Virus record (IMG/VR): IMGVR_UViG_3300030060_007888
Span: 1-22,024 of that record
DNA from: a virus
Length of the DNA: 22,024 nucleotides
Reading direction: 5' to 3' (one strand)
The position numbers were made by a program, and so were the translations under genes. The notes under the pieces were generated by a model that was given only the letters and a program-made list of their open reading frames with translations, was not told the DNA's origin and ran no database searches. Of the stretch, positions 7,298-14,816 are shown piece by piece (within the stretch, counting starts at the first letter, position 1; the number at the start of each line of letters is the position of its first letter).

Positions 7298-8148
7298 GTG
7301 CTTCAGGAAAGGGCGGTGGAAAAGGCGGAGGCCAGAATAGAAGTGCTGGCGGGTTAAAAACTGGTGGCGCTGTTCAGCCAATGGGCGGCGGATTTTACCA
7401 GCAGCCCATGCAAATGTATCAGCCATCAAGCACGCAGAGTATTTATAACCCAGGCAATCGATTGTTTGATCGCATGACACCAGGTTTCCAAAGTGATTAC
7501 CGACCTGGCTTAGATTTTTATGGCCCAAGTCAATACAACGGACGCTTGCTGGTTAACCAGCCGAACCCCGGATATTACCAACAGTTTATGGCACCAGGCA
7601 GCAACTACGCGCCGCCTCCAGAGCCAGTGAATCCAGACCCAACACCAGAGCCTACGCAACCTCAAGGCCCGGTATATGATATGCCGCCGTTTATCGACAC
7701 GCCTTTCGGAAGAATTGATTTGCGGTTTTTGCAACAAAACGCCAATGCAGCAACGAATCAGCCGCAAGCTGCTGCTGCACCTCCTCCAGCCCCGGTTGCG
7801 CAAGCCACGAATCAAAACGCTGGTGGTGGCTTTGGATCTCCTCTTGGGGGTACAGATGGTGGCTTTGTCAAGCCCACAGGGGGTTACGATGGCAGTGGGA
7901 TAAATCCCAACGACATGTATGGCGACGCGGCAACCAATAATTCAAGCGCTCCGATCTTAGATCAGGCGGCTGGCAATACGCCGCAGATATCGCCATACGA
8001 ACAAAGAATCCAAACACTAATGGGTCGCGGAATGACGCGAGAACAGGCTATGAAAAATCAAAGTAGCGCTATTAGTCAGGGCGCAGATTACGACCTTTCA
8101 GGATTTGTCACCGACGATGAGTGGCTCAGATTTACAGGACAATCATAA
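7294..8148 (+). CDS. Low-complexity Gly/Pro/Gln-rich virion protein
   Basis: A 284-aa protein. ATG 7294 lies 4 bases after an AAGGAGG site and overlaps the previous stop. The N-terminus is a Gly/Lys/Ser tract (KGGGKGGGQN), residues 25-110 are rich in Pro, Gln and Tyr, a PNPDPTPEPTQPQG-like linker follows, then Ala/Gln runs and Gly-rich segments; the last 50 residues look folded (PYEQRIQTLMGRGMTREQAM and DYDLSGFVTDDEWLRF). Such disordered proteins are frequent among ejection-module genes. Nothing enzymatic is seen. It is followed by the next gene at a one-base overlap. Function unknown. Confidence 0.55.
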   Translation: MSASGKGGGKGGGQNRSAGGLKTGGAVQPMGGGFYQQPMQMYQPSSTQSIYNPGNRLFDRMTPGFQSDYRPGLDFYGPSQYNGRLLVNQPNPGYYQQFMAPGSNYAPPPEPVNPDPTPEPTQPQGPVYDMPPFIDTPFGRIDLRFLQQNANAATNQPQAAAAPPPAPVAQATNQNAGGGFGSPLGGTDGGFVKPTGGYDGSGINPNDMYGDAATNNSSAPILDQAAGNTPQISPYEQRIQTLMGRGMTREQAMKNQSSAISQGADYDLSGFVTDDEWLRFTGQS

Positions 8149-9371
8149 TGAGTTTCGGAAAAAATAAATCAGAGAGTAGCCAAACATTTGATCCGCAATT
8201 GAAACAAGCGCTTTTAAGCGTTTTTAATGAGGGTCAGCGACTGTACAACACCATGGATTACGCGCCTTACACCGCAGCCACCGTGGCCCCATTGTCCCCG
8301 ATGCAACTTGCTGGGATGCAAGGTGTGGTTGATGCTGCCCAGGCTGGCATTGGCCAAAACGAGTTAATGAACGCAATTAACACTACTGGCGCGCTTACGA
8401 ATTTCAACCCGCTGGCAGTTGGCGCAGATACAATCGGTATGGACAGAGTTGGTTCAAGGGACATTGGTCCAGGCTTTATCTCAGAAGAAAGGATTAATCC
8501 GTTTGCGGCGATCAATGCACAAAACATTGGTGCAGAAAGATTCCGAGATCAGAGCCTCACCCCTTATATGAATACGTTTGAAGATACCGTCGTTGATTCT
8601 GCATTAGGCGATATTGAAAGAGCTAGGCAAATGCAACAAAACCAAAACGCTGCAAGCGCAATTAGCGCCGGAGCGTTTGGCGGCGATAGGCAAGGGATCG
8701 TGGAAGCGGAAACCAACCGGGCGGCTCTCGAACAGGCTGCCAAGACCGCTGCCGGACTTCGGCAAAGTGGTTTTGAGTCAGCAGCTAAACGCCTTGAGGC
8801 AGATGCTAATCGAGGGCTCACGGCTGATCGCAGCAACCAAGCAGCGAACTTAACGGCAGCCAGGAGCAACCTCGCAGCGGAGCAAGCCAGAGCAACTCAA
8901 AATGCCCAAAATGCGTTAAGAGCAAGATTGGCCAATCAATCGACTGATCTTACTGCGCAAGGACGCAATCAAGATGCAGCGCTCAGGGCTGCGCTGGCAA
9001 ACCAATCAACGAGATTCCAAACAGGCCGTGCGAATCAGGATGCGGCATTAAGGGCAGCGCTCGCTAATCAAAACGCCGTTAATGACGCAGCGAGAATGCG
9101 ACTGAATGCGGCCAACCAACTTGGCTCACTTGGTCAGGATCTGAGAGGCAGTACTTTCGCGGACATGAATGCAATTTTAGGCGTGGGTGATCTGCAACAG
9201 CAACAATCCCAAAGAATCCTCGATGATCTGTTTGCCCGGTTCCAAGAAGAAAGAGACTTCCCGCTCAGAATGTTTGATGTGTTGAGAGGCGCGGCGGGCA
9301 TCTTGCCTAATCCTTTGACATCGAGATCGTCACAGAGAGGATTTAACGTGGGCGTTCCGGGGGCAGGATAA
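8148..9371 (+). CDS. Ala/Gln-rich repeat protein, putative internal virion or ejection protein
   Basis: I start this 407-aa protein at ATG 8148 (MSFGKNKSESSQTFDP), which overlaps the upstream stop (TAATG) and follows an ACAGGAC site, rather than at the in-frame ATG 8121 inside the neighbour. Residues 1-130 contain YAPYTAATVAPLSPMQLAGMQG, and 140-330 are a long Ala/Gln/Arg-rich helical region with tandem repeats of the motif NQDAALRAALANQ. The C-terminus has FQEERDFPLRMFDVLRGAAG. This design (signal-less, helical, repeat-rich) is typical of proteins ejected with DNA by short-tailed phages. Assignment is by architecture and position only. Confidence 0.55.
   Translation: MSFGKNKSESSQTFDPQLKQALLSVFNEGQRLYNTMDYAPYTAATVAPLSPMQLAGMQGVVDAAQAGIGQNELMNAINTTGALTNFNPLAVGADTIGMDRVGSRDIGPGFISEERINPFAAINAQNIGAERFRDQSLTPYMNTFEDTVVDSALGDIERARQMQQNQNAASAISAGAFGGDRQGIVEAETNRAALEQAAKTAAGLRQSGFESAAKRLEADANRGLTADRSNQAANLTAARSNLAAEQARATQNAQNALRARLANQSTDLTAQGRNQDAALRAALANQSTRFQTGRANQDAALRAALANQNAVNDAARMRLNAANQLGSLGQDLRGSTFADMNAILGVGDLQQQQSQRILDDLFARFQEERDFPLRMFDVLRGAAGILPNPLTSRSSQRGFNVGVPGAG
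8901..9090 (+). repeat. Imperfect tandem repeats inside the Ala/Gln-rich gene
   Basis: Three consecutive units of about 21-22 codons encode QNALRARLANQSTDL, QDAALRAALANQSTRF and QDAALRAALANQNAVN, each with a short spacer. The second and third share the peptide NQDAALRAALANQ exactly, while the DNA differs at several third codon positions. This shows the repeat is kept at protein level and is not a very recent duplication. Confidence 0.65.
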
Positions 9372-9704
9372 ATGAAAATACTCGAAGCAATAATTGGAGG
9401 GGTCGGAGATAGCTTGCAAAATACTGCATCAAATCTTGGCGATATCGTAAGCGATCCAATGTCTTATTTGGGTGATGTGTTTAACAATAGCGGCATTAAA
9501 CAACTTTTCAGTGACCCCGAGGAATACGCAAAATTTATTGAGCAAATGATAAGAAACGCACCCGCAAACTCGCGCAGTTCAGGCGGTTTTGTGGGAACGC
9601 CATATACTCAAGCAGTCGGACCTATGGCCCCAATGGGTGGTTTTTTAAATCAAAATCCAAACTACATGAACACTGATCAACTTATTTTACGAGGATTGTT
9701 ATGA
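9372..9704 (+). CDS. Small unknown protein of the ejection-like module
   Basis: A 110-aa protein whose ATG (9372) directly follows the previous stop. The N-terminal half is amphipathic helical (MKILEAIIGGVGDSLQNTAS; DPEEYAKFIEQMIRN), the C-terminal half is Gly/Pro/Asn-rich (GGFVGTPYTQAVGPMAPMGG). There is no clear membrane span or motif. It overlaps the next gene by four bases (ATGA). From here to about 11160 the sequence looks somewhat more AT-rich than the upstream tail genes. Function unknown. Confidence 0.5.
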   Translation: MKILEAIIGGVGDSLQNTASNLGDIVSDPMSYLGDVFNNSGIKQLFSDPEEYAKFIEQMIRNAPANSRSSGGFVGTPYTQAVGPMAPMGGFLNQNPNYMNTDQLILRGLL

Positions 9705-11146
9705 GCGAGATGGCGCTTGTAGATGAAGAGTTAGTACAGCGACTGAATGCGTTGCCAATCGATCAACGTAACGCGATCATGCAAAATGTTTTAAATCCTA
9801 GTCAACAAACGCTTCAGTTGCCCTATCCATATACACCCGCAACAAATTTGCGCGAGGGGATAGGAAACTTTTTCAACAACATAACTTTAGGTACGAGACA
9901 AGCGCTTGGCATGGCTCCTACGATAAAAGGGCAACTTGCAAACCAAACGTACATAAAAAACTTTATCGACTTACAAGAAAGTGCGAAAGAAATTCAAAGA
10001 GGAGAAAACCTCAGAGAGTGGTACAAAGCTAACACTAAGATCAAGCCAGAATTAATTGAGAACGCTCCTTTAAATCAACTTGAAAGTTTGTACGGAAATC
10101 TTGTAGGAGACATAGAGTACATTCCTGGTGCTGGTGTGGGACAACGTAACTTGTCAACTAACCAGGCAACAATTCTCGGGCAATCGACGACTGATCTAAA
10201 AGAATACGAAGTGCACGTCGGTCAACTAAAAGCGCTCAACAGCACCTTGCCTGATGAAAAAAAAGAACCGATCCCTAGTTTTACAGACTATATAGAACAG
10301 AAAAAAGTTGTCGAAAGGACACCACCTGCTGCGTTACAAATTTATGACAGGATGTTGGAGTTAAACCCAGAACTTGCAAAGCAAACACCAGAGCAACAAA
10401 CTGAACTGCTGAAAACAATTATGCGTCAAGGTAGAGATCCTGATTACATTTTCGCTGAAAATTTAGCAAGATTGCGCGGAAGTTTAGGTGGAGTCGAATT
10501 AACTCCGGGGCAAATAGAGCTCGACAAAAAATTTGCAGCGACAGTTGAATCTTATGAAAACGCAGGAGGCTACGCAAATAGTCAGCGCAACTATAAAGAA
10601 CTAAATGGTTTGATTGCAGGTTTGCTTGCAGAGCCTAGAGATGGCAGTTCTTCAATTAGCGGCAGAGTTGTTTTTGCGACACCTCAATTTGCAAGAAGTG
10701 CAAAAGCAATTGATACGAAAGATCAGATAGATCGAATCATTACACAAGATTTGAGACAAACGCTTGGCGCTCAGTTTACACAACAAGAGGGTGAGCGCTT
10801 TGTTGCTTACGCCTATAATATCATGCTTCCTCCGCACATTAACGCGAGAAGGCTTGCTCGTATGAGAAACGCAATGGAGCAAGCGTCAAAAGCGAAAAGA
10901 GATTCGATTTCTTATTTTAAAAAGAACGGCACCCTAAAAGGATTTAAGGGGCCAGAAAATGTTGCGGAAGGGATTTACGAAAGCATTTTCAGAGAAGAAG
11001 ATTACGCAGACTTTGACGACAAAGAACTTGCAGAAATGTTTGCCCGAGTCGTAGACGATCCAAATACTTTCGATGAAGAATTTGAAGTGATCGCAGATTT
11101 GTTGATAAAGCGGAATATCGATTTAGGCGCTTACAACGTAAAATAA
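9701..11146 (+). CDS. Unknown 481-aa protein, putative internal virion protein
   Basis: ATG 9701 overlaps the previous stop; an in-frame ATG at 9710 is an alternative start. The protein is mostly helical and charged, with few cysteines, no membrane span and no enzymatic motif that I recognise. Segments such as TNLREGIGNFFNNITLGTRQ near the N-terminus and the acidic C-terminus (FREEDYADFDDKELAEMFAR) may be surface helices. Its size, position between other soluble helical proteins and lack of motif fit the group of large internal or ejected proteins of podoviruses. This is positional inference; no homologue is recognised. Confidence 0.5.
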   Translation: MSEMALVDEELVQRLNALPIDQRNAIMQNVLNPSQQTLQLPYPYTPATNLREGIGNFFNNITLGTRQALGMAPTIKGQLANQTYIKNFIDLQESAKEIQRGENLREWYKANTKIKPELIENAPLNQLESLYGNLVGDIEYIPGAGVGQRNLSTNQATILGQSTTDLKEYEVHVGQLKALNSTLPDEKKEPIPSFTDYIEQKKVVERTPPAALQIYDRMLELNPELAKQTPEQQTELLKTIMRQGRDPDYIFAENLARLRGSLGGVELTPGQIELDKKFAATVESYENAGGYANSQRNYKELNGLIAGLLAEPRDGSSSISGRVVFATPQFARSAKAIDTKDQIDRIITQDLRQTLGAQFTQQEGERFVAYAYNIMLPPHINARRLARMRNAMEQASKAKRDSISYFKKNGTLKGFKGPENVAEGIYESIFREEDYADFDDKELAEMFARVVDDPNTFDEEFEVIADLLIKRNIDLGAYNVK

Positions 11147-11160
11147 AAAGGAAATTTTAA

Positions 11161-12801
11161 ATGGCTTCAGAAGCTAACCGCAAACAAATAGAAGCGATGC
11201 GAGAAAAGCGCTTGCAAATTAAAAAGCAAGGTGGAACCGAACTAAGCTTTGGCGAAGTTGCAAGCCAAGCTATAGGGAACCTTCCAAAAAGCGCATTAAA
11301 ATACGCAGAAGATTTAGTCACGCCAATCACTGATCCAGTGGGCACGGCAAAAGGTTTGTATTCCTTTACCACTGGCTTGATTCAATTAGCAATCCCTGGC
11401 GAACAACCAGATGAGAAAACCGTAAAGGCAGTCGGAGATTATTTCGCAAATCGTTACGGATCGCTCGAGGCGTTTAAGCTCGCAGTCGCAGAAGATCCAG
11501 TTGGTGTTGTTGGTGATGTATCAACGGTCCTAACTGGCGGGGGAATGTTAGCTGCGAGAGCTCCAGGCATGGTTGGTAAAGCAGGGGCTGCACTAGAAGA
11601 AGCTGGTCGCAAAATTGATCCGCTCGCAGTCGCTGGAAATACATTACAAGCAGCAGGAGGAGTTGTCACGGAAGGAGTGCCAGCAGCCATTGGCATGACA
11701 ACTGGCGCGGGAGGAGAATCAATTCAACAGGCTTTCACTGCTGGCCGGGTAGGCGGCGAAACAGATAGAAGGTTTGTCGAAAACTTACGGGGACAAGAGG
11801 AACCCGGCGCGATTGTGCAAGATGGCATTGCGGCTTTGCGAAGACTCAAAGAAACAAAACAAAATAAATTCGTAACCTCAAGAGAGGCGTTAAACCTTGA
11901 AAAAATGCCAGTTGATTTTGATGCGCTTGCAGAAAAAATAAATGAGTTCGCAGAAAAATTTAATTTTGAAGGCGTGTCCGAACTCTCTGAACTTGGCCAA
12001 AGCAAATTGGCAAAAGTGCAAAGTTTAGTTTCTGATTGGCAAAGGAGCCCTGCGCTACATAATGCCAAGGGTTTAGATATTTTAAAAAGAAGAATTGATA
12101 ATGAATATCCCGCCGGAATTAACCCTGGCGATGAGGCAGTTGTCGTCGCACAAGCTAGAGACATTATTAAAAAAGAAATCACGGACCAGGTGCCTGATTA
12201 TTCAAAGGTCATGCAGCCCTATGAAGAGGCCACCCGGCTCGAAAGAGAATTGCAGCGAGCACTATCACTGAGCGATAAAGCGTCGGCAGATACTGCACTC
12301 AGAAAATTGCAAAGTGTGATGCGCAATAACGTCAATGCAAACTTTGGCAATCGACTTAAATTGGTTGAGCGCCTCGAGGAAGCAGGAGATTATTTTTTAT
12401 TACCGAGGATTGCAGGGCAAGCACTGAACTCGCCTACGCCTCGAGGACTGCAAGGACTCGCTGCGACAGGAACTGGTATTAGTGGGTTAACTAATCCAGG
12501 CACACTGGCAGCACTGCCCATGTTTTCGCCCAGAGCAATGGGTGAGGTGAGTAGGGTAGCTGGAATGACGCGAGGACAGTTAGATCGTGCATTTGATGCG
12601 CTTCCAAAACGAGATAATTTAAGTCCACAACAACAGCAGCTGTTAGATATGATTCCAGACTTCCGGCAACTGCAACTCCCCTTGCAAGCCTCTCGCTTAA
12701 GCGGAGCTATTATGAACGAAGACCCATCAGGACAAATGACTCCTGAAGAGCTCCGAAGGTTGATGATGTTGCGCGACGAGCAACGCATTCTGATGCAGTA
12801 A
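11161..12801 (+). CDS. Putative internal virion / DNA ejection protein
   Basis: A 546-aa protein, ATG 11161 behind an AAAAGGAAATTTTAA leader. Residues 25-130 (SFGEVASQAIGNLPKSALKY, then DPVGTAKGLYSF, VGDYFANRYGSLEAFK, EDPVGVVGDVSTVLTGGG) repeat a block I recognise from internal virion proteins of marine podoviruses, including the Y-G-S-L-E and DP-G-V/M-x-D-x-x-T/S-L steps. Residues 110-190 are Ala/Gly-rich and may interact with membranes. The central part (200-420) is coiled-coil-like. The C-terminus is Met/Arg/Glu-rich. It is the last gene of the rightward virion block. Recognised from one segment, so moderately sure of class, not of function. Confidence 0.6.
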   Translation: MASEANRKQIEAMREKRLQIKKQGGTELSFGEVASQAIGNLPKSALKYAEDLVTPITDPVGTAKGLYSFTTGLIQLAIPGEQPDEKTVKAVGDYFANRYGSLEAFKLAVAEDPVGVVGDVSTVLTGGGMLAARAPGMVGKAGAALEEAGRKIDPLAVAGNTLQAAGGVVTEGVPAAIGMTTGAGGESIQQAFTAGRVGGETDRRFVENLRGQEEPGAIVQDGIAALRRLKETKQNKFVTSREALNLEKMPVDFDALAEKINEFAEKFNFEGVSELSELGQSKLAKVQSLVSDWQRSPALHNAKGLDILKRRIDNEYPAGINPGDEAVVVAQARDIIKKEITDQVPDYSKVMQPYEEATRLERELQRALSLSDKASADTALRKLQSVMRNNVNANFGNRLKLVERLEEAGDYFLLPRIAGQALNSPTPRGLQGLAATGTGISGLTNPGTLAALPMFSPRAMGEVSRVAGMTRGQLDRAFDALPKRDNLSPQQQQLLDMIPDFRQLQLPLQASRLSGAIMNEDPSGQMTPEELRRLMMLRDEQRILMQ

Positions 12802-12820
12802 AACCAACCTCAAAAACAAC

Positions 12821-12842
12821 TGGTCACGTAATTGGTCACGTA
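12821..12842 (+). repeat. Integrase arm-type repeats, left pair (P arm)
   Basis: Two direct copies of TGGTCACGTA, at 12821-12830 and 12833-12842, spaced 12 bases from start to start. The same 9-mer GGTCACGTA occurs twice more right before the integrase gene. Paired direct repeats on both sides of an attachment core are the usual layout of arm-binding sites for the N-terminal domain of tyrosine integrases. The repeats are seen; their role is inferred. Confidence 0.65.
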
Positions 12843-12895
12843 TTCAAGCTCTTAAAAACCAAACCCCTTGATTTTACTGGGCTGTAGAGCATTGG

Positions 12896-12915
12896 TGGCG
12901 GAGGGGCAGGGAGTC
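12896..12915 (-). other. attP: attP core identical to a tRNA-Ser 3' end
   Basis: Read on the minus strand the 20 bases give GACTCCCTGCCCCTCCGCCA. This parses without gap as the end of a tRNA: last T-loop bases GACT, T-stem CCCTG, acceptor strand CCCCTCC, discriminator G73, CCA. A GGAGGGG acceptor with G73 is typical of bacterial tRNA-Ser. On the plus strand the tRNA-like match stops after GAGTC (next bases CCACC instead of GAACC), so no tRNA gene is present; only the 3' end is carried, as in attP sites that rebuild the host tRNA on integration. It lies 126 bases before the integrase start. Confidence 0.7.
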
Positions 12916-12975
12916 CCACCTTTGTGACTACCATTGACAGTGATGAACAAAAACAATGACTTAGCTACATAACCT

Positions 12976-13005
12976 TTGACAGTTGTTGCCAGTTAATGCC
13001 AGAAT
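12976..13005 (+). promoter_or_regulatory. Candidate integrase promoter
   Basis: TTGACA (12976-12981, exact -35 consensus) and CAGAAT (13000-13005, 4 of 6 bases of the -10 box) are separated by 18 bases, and the integrase ATG follows at 13041. Transcripts would begin close to the right pair of arm repeats, so bound integrase could block its own promoter. The flanking TTGACAGTTGTTGCC matches the immunity region motif at 20140 in 13 of 15 bases. Confidence 0.4.
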
Positions 13006-13016
13006 GCGACATCAAA

Positions 13017-13039
13017 TGGTCACGTATATAGGTCACGTA
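13017..13039 (+). repeat. Integrase arm-type repeats, right pair (P' arm)
   Basis: GGTCACGTA occurs at 13018-13026 and 13031-13039, 13 bases from start to start, and the last copy ends 1 base before the integrase ATG at 13041. The arrangement mirrors the left pair at 12821-12842. No separate ribosome site is visible between the repeats and the ATG, so the repeat segment must also serve as the translation start region. Confidence 0.65.
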
Positions 13040-13040
13040 T

Positions 13041-14264
13041 ATGCCAAGCAATTTATCAGATTTCGCTATCAAAAATTTAAAAAGCAAAGGTGATTACAGG
13101 GTTTCACAAAGTCTGTATGTTCGAGTAAAAACTCATCCAAGATTGGTTAAAGAATGGCGTATCCGCCAAACAATCGACGGCAAACGCAAGTGGATCTATA
13201 TAGGCTCCTACCCGGCAATCTCTCCCAAACAAGCTCGAGCGAAAGCAGCCGAGCTCCTGAGCTCCGACCAAGCGCCCCAAGAAGTTTTACGCGAACAGAA
13301 ACAAAAGAAAGTTGCGAGCGCCAGGAGGACTGAAAAGAAAGTTACTTCTTTTGCAGTGGTTGCTGATGACTATATAAAAAACATTAAGCGACCAGTTTGG
13401 AATGACAGAGGTCGAAGCGAACAGTCCTGGCAGAACACTTTGAACAGTTACATTTTGCCAGTGATCGGCAAGAAAGAAATCGAGGACATCTATCCCGACG
13501 ATGTTGTGAAAGTTTTAAAACCAATCTGGACCACCAAACACGAAACGGCAGTTCGCACTCGATCTCGTGTAGAAAATATTATCGACTACGCAATCGCAAA
13601 AGGCATTAGCGAAAAACGTAATCCAGCACAGTATAAAAATTTGCTCGAGAATCTCTTACCGAAGTTTAAGCCAGAAATAAATCACCATGCAGCATTACCG
13701 TTCGATGAGCTCCCAGGTTTCATTTCTGAGCTATGGGATAAAAAAGAAGGCTCCTACGATGCCCTAAAATTGATTTCGCTCACTCAAGTACGAAGTAATG
13801 ACGCCAGAGAGGCCGTATGGGACCACTTTGATTTGCAAAATGGCGTGTGGATGTGCCCGATTCAAAAACTGGGCGGGGAAGTTCACAAGCTGCCAATCCC
13901 TAAAAAATTACTCTGGTTATTGCAGGAAAGAATAGAAGTTACGAAAGATGAAAGATTGTTTCCTGGCCTTGGGAGAAATAAATTTATCAGCAGCAATGCG
14001 CTCGATAAATCTTTAGACGTTTTCTCTCGAACTGATGCCGTGGGCAAGCGAGTCACGATACATGGTTTCCGCTCTACTTTTATGGACTGGGCAACGGCCA
14101 CTGGTGCAGGAACTCGAGAGGACGCAGATCGTCAACTCGGACATCGAGAGAGAAATGCGGTCCTCGCGGCGTACATGAGGACCGACCTTTTCGACAGGCG
14201 CGCAAAATTAATTCAAGAATATGAGGACTTTGCTTTCTCTGATGTTGCTTCCTCGAGCCATTGA
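13041..14264 (+). CDS. int: Tyrosine-recombinase integrase (P4-type, DUF4102 arm domain)
   Basis: A 407-aa protein that joins attP to a host tRNA gene. Residues 1-85 form the DUF4102 arm-DNA-binding domain (LYVRVKTHPRLVKEWRIRQT, then GKRKWIYIGSYPAISPKQAR). Residues 110-210 are the SAM-like core-binding domain. The catalytic domain shows R251 (SLTQVRSNDAREAVW), H341-x-x-R344 (HGFRSTFMDWA), H368 (QLGHRERNAVLAAY) and the nucleophile Y378 (AAYMRTDLFDRR). All catalytic residues are present, so it should be active. It starts at ATG 13041 directly behind the arm repeats. The last 52 bases are overlapped on the other strand by the excisionase-like gene. Confidence 0.95.
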   Translation: MPSNLSDFAIKNLKSKGDYRVSQSLYVRVKTHPRLVKEWRIRQTIDGKRKWIYIGSYPAISPKQARAKAAELLSSDQAPQEVLREQKQKKVASARRTEKKVTSFAVVADDYIKNIKRPVWNDRGRSEQSWQNTLNSYILPVIGKKEIEDIYPDDVVKVLKPIWTTKHETAVRTRSRVENIIDYAIAKGISEKRNPAQYKNLLENLLPKFKPEINHHAALPFDELPGFISELWDKKEGSYDALKLISLTQVRSNDAREAVWDHFDLQNGVWMCPIQKLGGEVHKLPIPKKLLWLLQERIEVTKDERLFPGLGRNKFISSNALDKSLDVFSRTDAVGKRVTIHGFRSTFMDWATATGAGTREDADRQLGHRERNAVLAAYMRTDLFDRRAKLIQEYEDFAFSDVASSSH

Positions 14265-14410
14265 TCAATTTCACTTTCGACAAAATAGTGGCGGCGTCCA
14301 TAAGGCTTGCTTGGTTTTGGAAATGTTCCGCCGCTCTCAATCATTCGGTAAATCGTGCGGGTACTGATCCCGCATTTTTTTGCTGTTTCTTTCAACGACA
14401 ACAATTTCAT
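14213..14410 (-). CDS. xis: AlpA-like excisionase / MerR-type HTH protein
   Basis: A 65-aa protein starting MKLLSLKETAKKCGISTRTI, then YRMIESGGTFPKPSKPYGRR, then FVESEIDQWLEE: the complete winged HTH of the AlpA/excisionase group, in which the RR wing binds DNA beside attachment sites. I chose ATG 14410 because an AGGAG site lies 9 bases upstream; the longer frame to 14545 would run through the intergenic gap. It is the last gene of the leftward operon and its 3' end overlaps the integrase 3' end by 52 bases. Probably directs excision and may control int. Confidence 0.85.
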   Translation of the reverse strand: MKLLSLKETAKKCGISTRTIYRMIESGGTFPKPSKPYGRRHYFVESEIDQWLEEATSEKAKSSYS

Positions 14411-14519
14411 AAAAATAAAACTCCTACTAAAACTATTATGGTCAACGCATAGCCATAGACACTTGGCCACGCAATTCGTTCTCTCCAATCGCCAGGGTTT
14501 TCTCCCCAGCTTCGTCTCT

Positions 14520-14816
14520 TCAAAATTCGCATGTTCCTCCATCACACCCAGTTTGGTTCAGGTATGCTTGCAGTTTTTGATCGTCCACTTCTCCGAGCTC
14601 TTTTCCTTTTTTTCCTTCTACTTCTTCTATTAAAAATTCGACGTAGTGCTTTATCTTTTTCAAATCTTCAATGCCGTTTTTCTCTCGCCACCGAGAGATG
14701 TACTTCACAATGTTTCCTTCGATGTAACTTAATCCGTTGGCCTGGATATATTCGATTGGCTGTATAGCCATGCCTTTGTAATGATCGCCGCCGATTTGTT
14801 TGTCATAAGCGCTCAT
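14520..14816 (-). CDS. DUF3310 protein
   Basis: A 98-aa protein starting MSAYDKQIGGDHYKGMAIQP, then IEYIQANGLSYIEGNIVKYI, then SRWREKNGIEDLKKIKHYVE: the full DUF3310 signature (GGDHY, P-E-x-I, EGN-x-x-KY-x-R, DL-K-x-x-Y). These small proteins occur in many phages near nucleotide or replication genes, and some are labelled nucleotide kinase-like, without proven activity. I prefer ATG 14816, which lies 14 bases inside the end of the upstream gene, to the longer frame starting at 14945. Cys residues near the C-terminus (GCDGGTC) might bind metal. 109 bases separate it from the excisionase gene. Confidence 0.85.
   Translation of the reverse strand: MSAYDKQIGGDHYKGMAIQPIEYIQANGLSYIEGNIVKYISRWREKNGIEDLKKIKHYVEFLIEEVEGKKGKELGEVDDQKLQAYLNQTGCDGGTCEF

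Noticed and set aside
8121-8147. Earlier ATG (8121) for the Ala/Gln-rich protein
   Set aside because: It lies inside the end of the upstream gene without ribosome site; ATG 8148 has the one-base stop/start overlap used throughout this operon.
12896-12990. A complete tRNA gene at the att site
   Set aside because: Only the last 20 tRNA positions match; the bases after 12915 do not form T-stem 5' strand, anticodon arm or D arm.
14411-14519. A separate promoter for the excisionase gene
   Set aside because: A CATAAT-like box exists on the minus strand near 14442 but no acceptable -35 is found at 15-19 bases; the gap otherwise holds only the AGGAG ribosome site and a weak TATGG/CCATA repeat.
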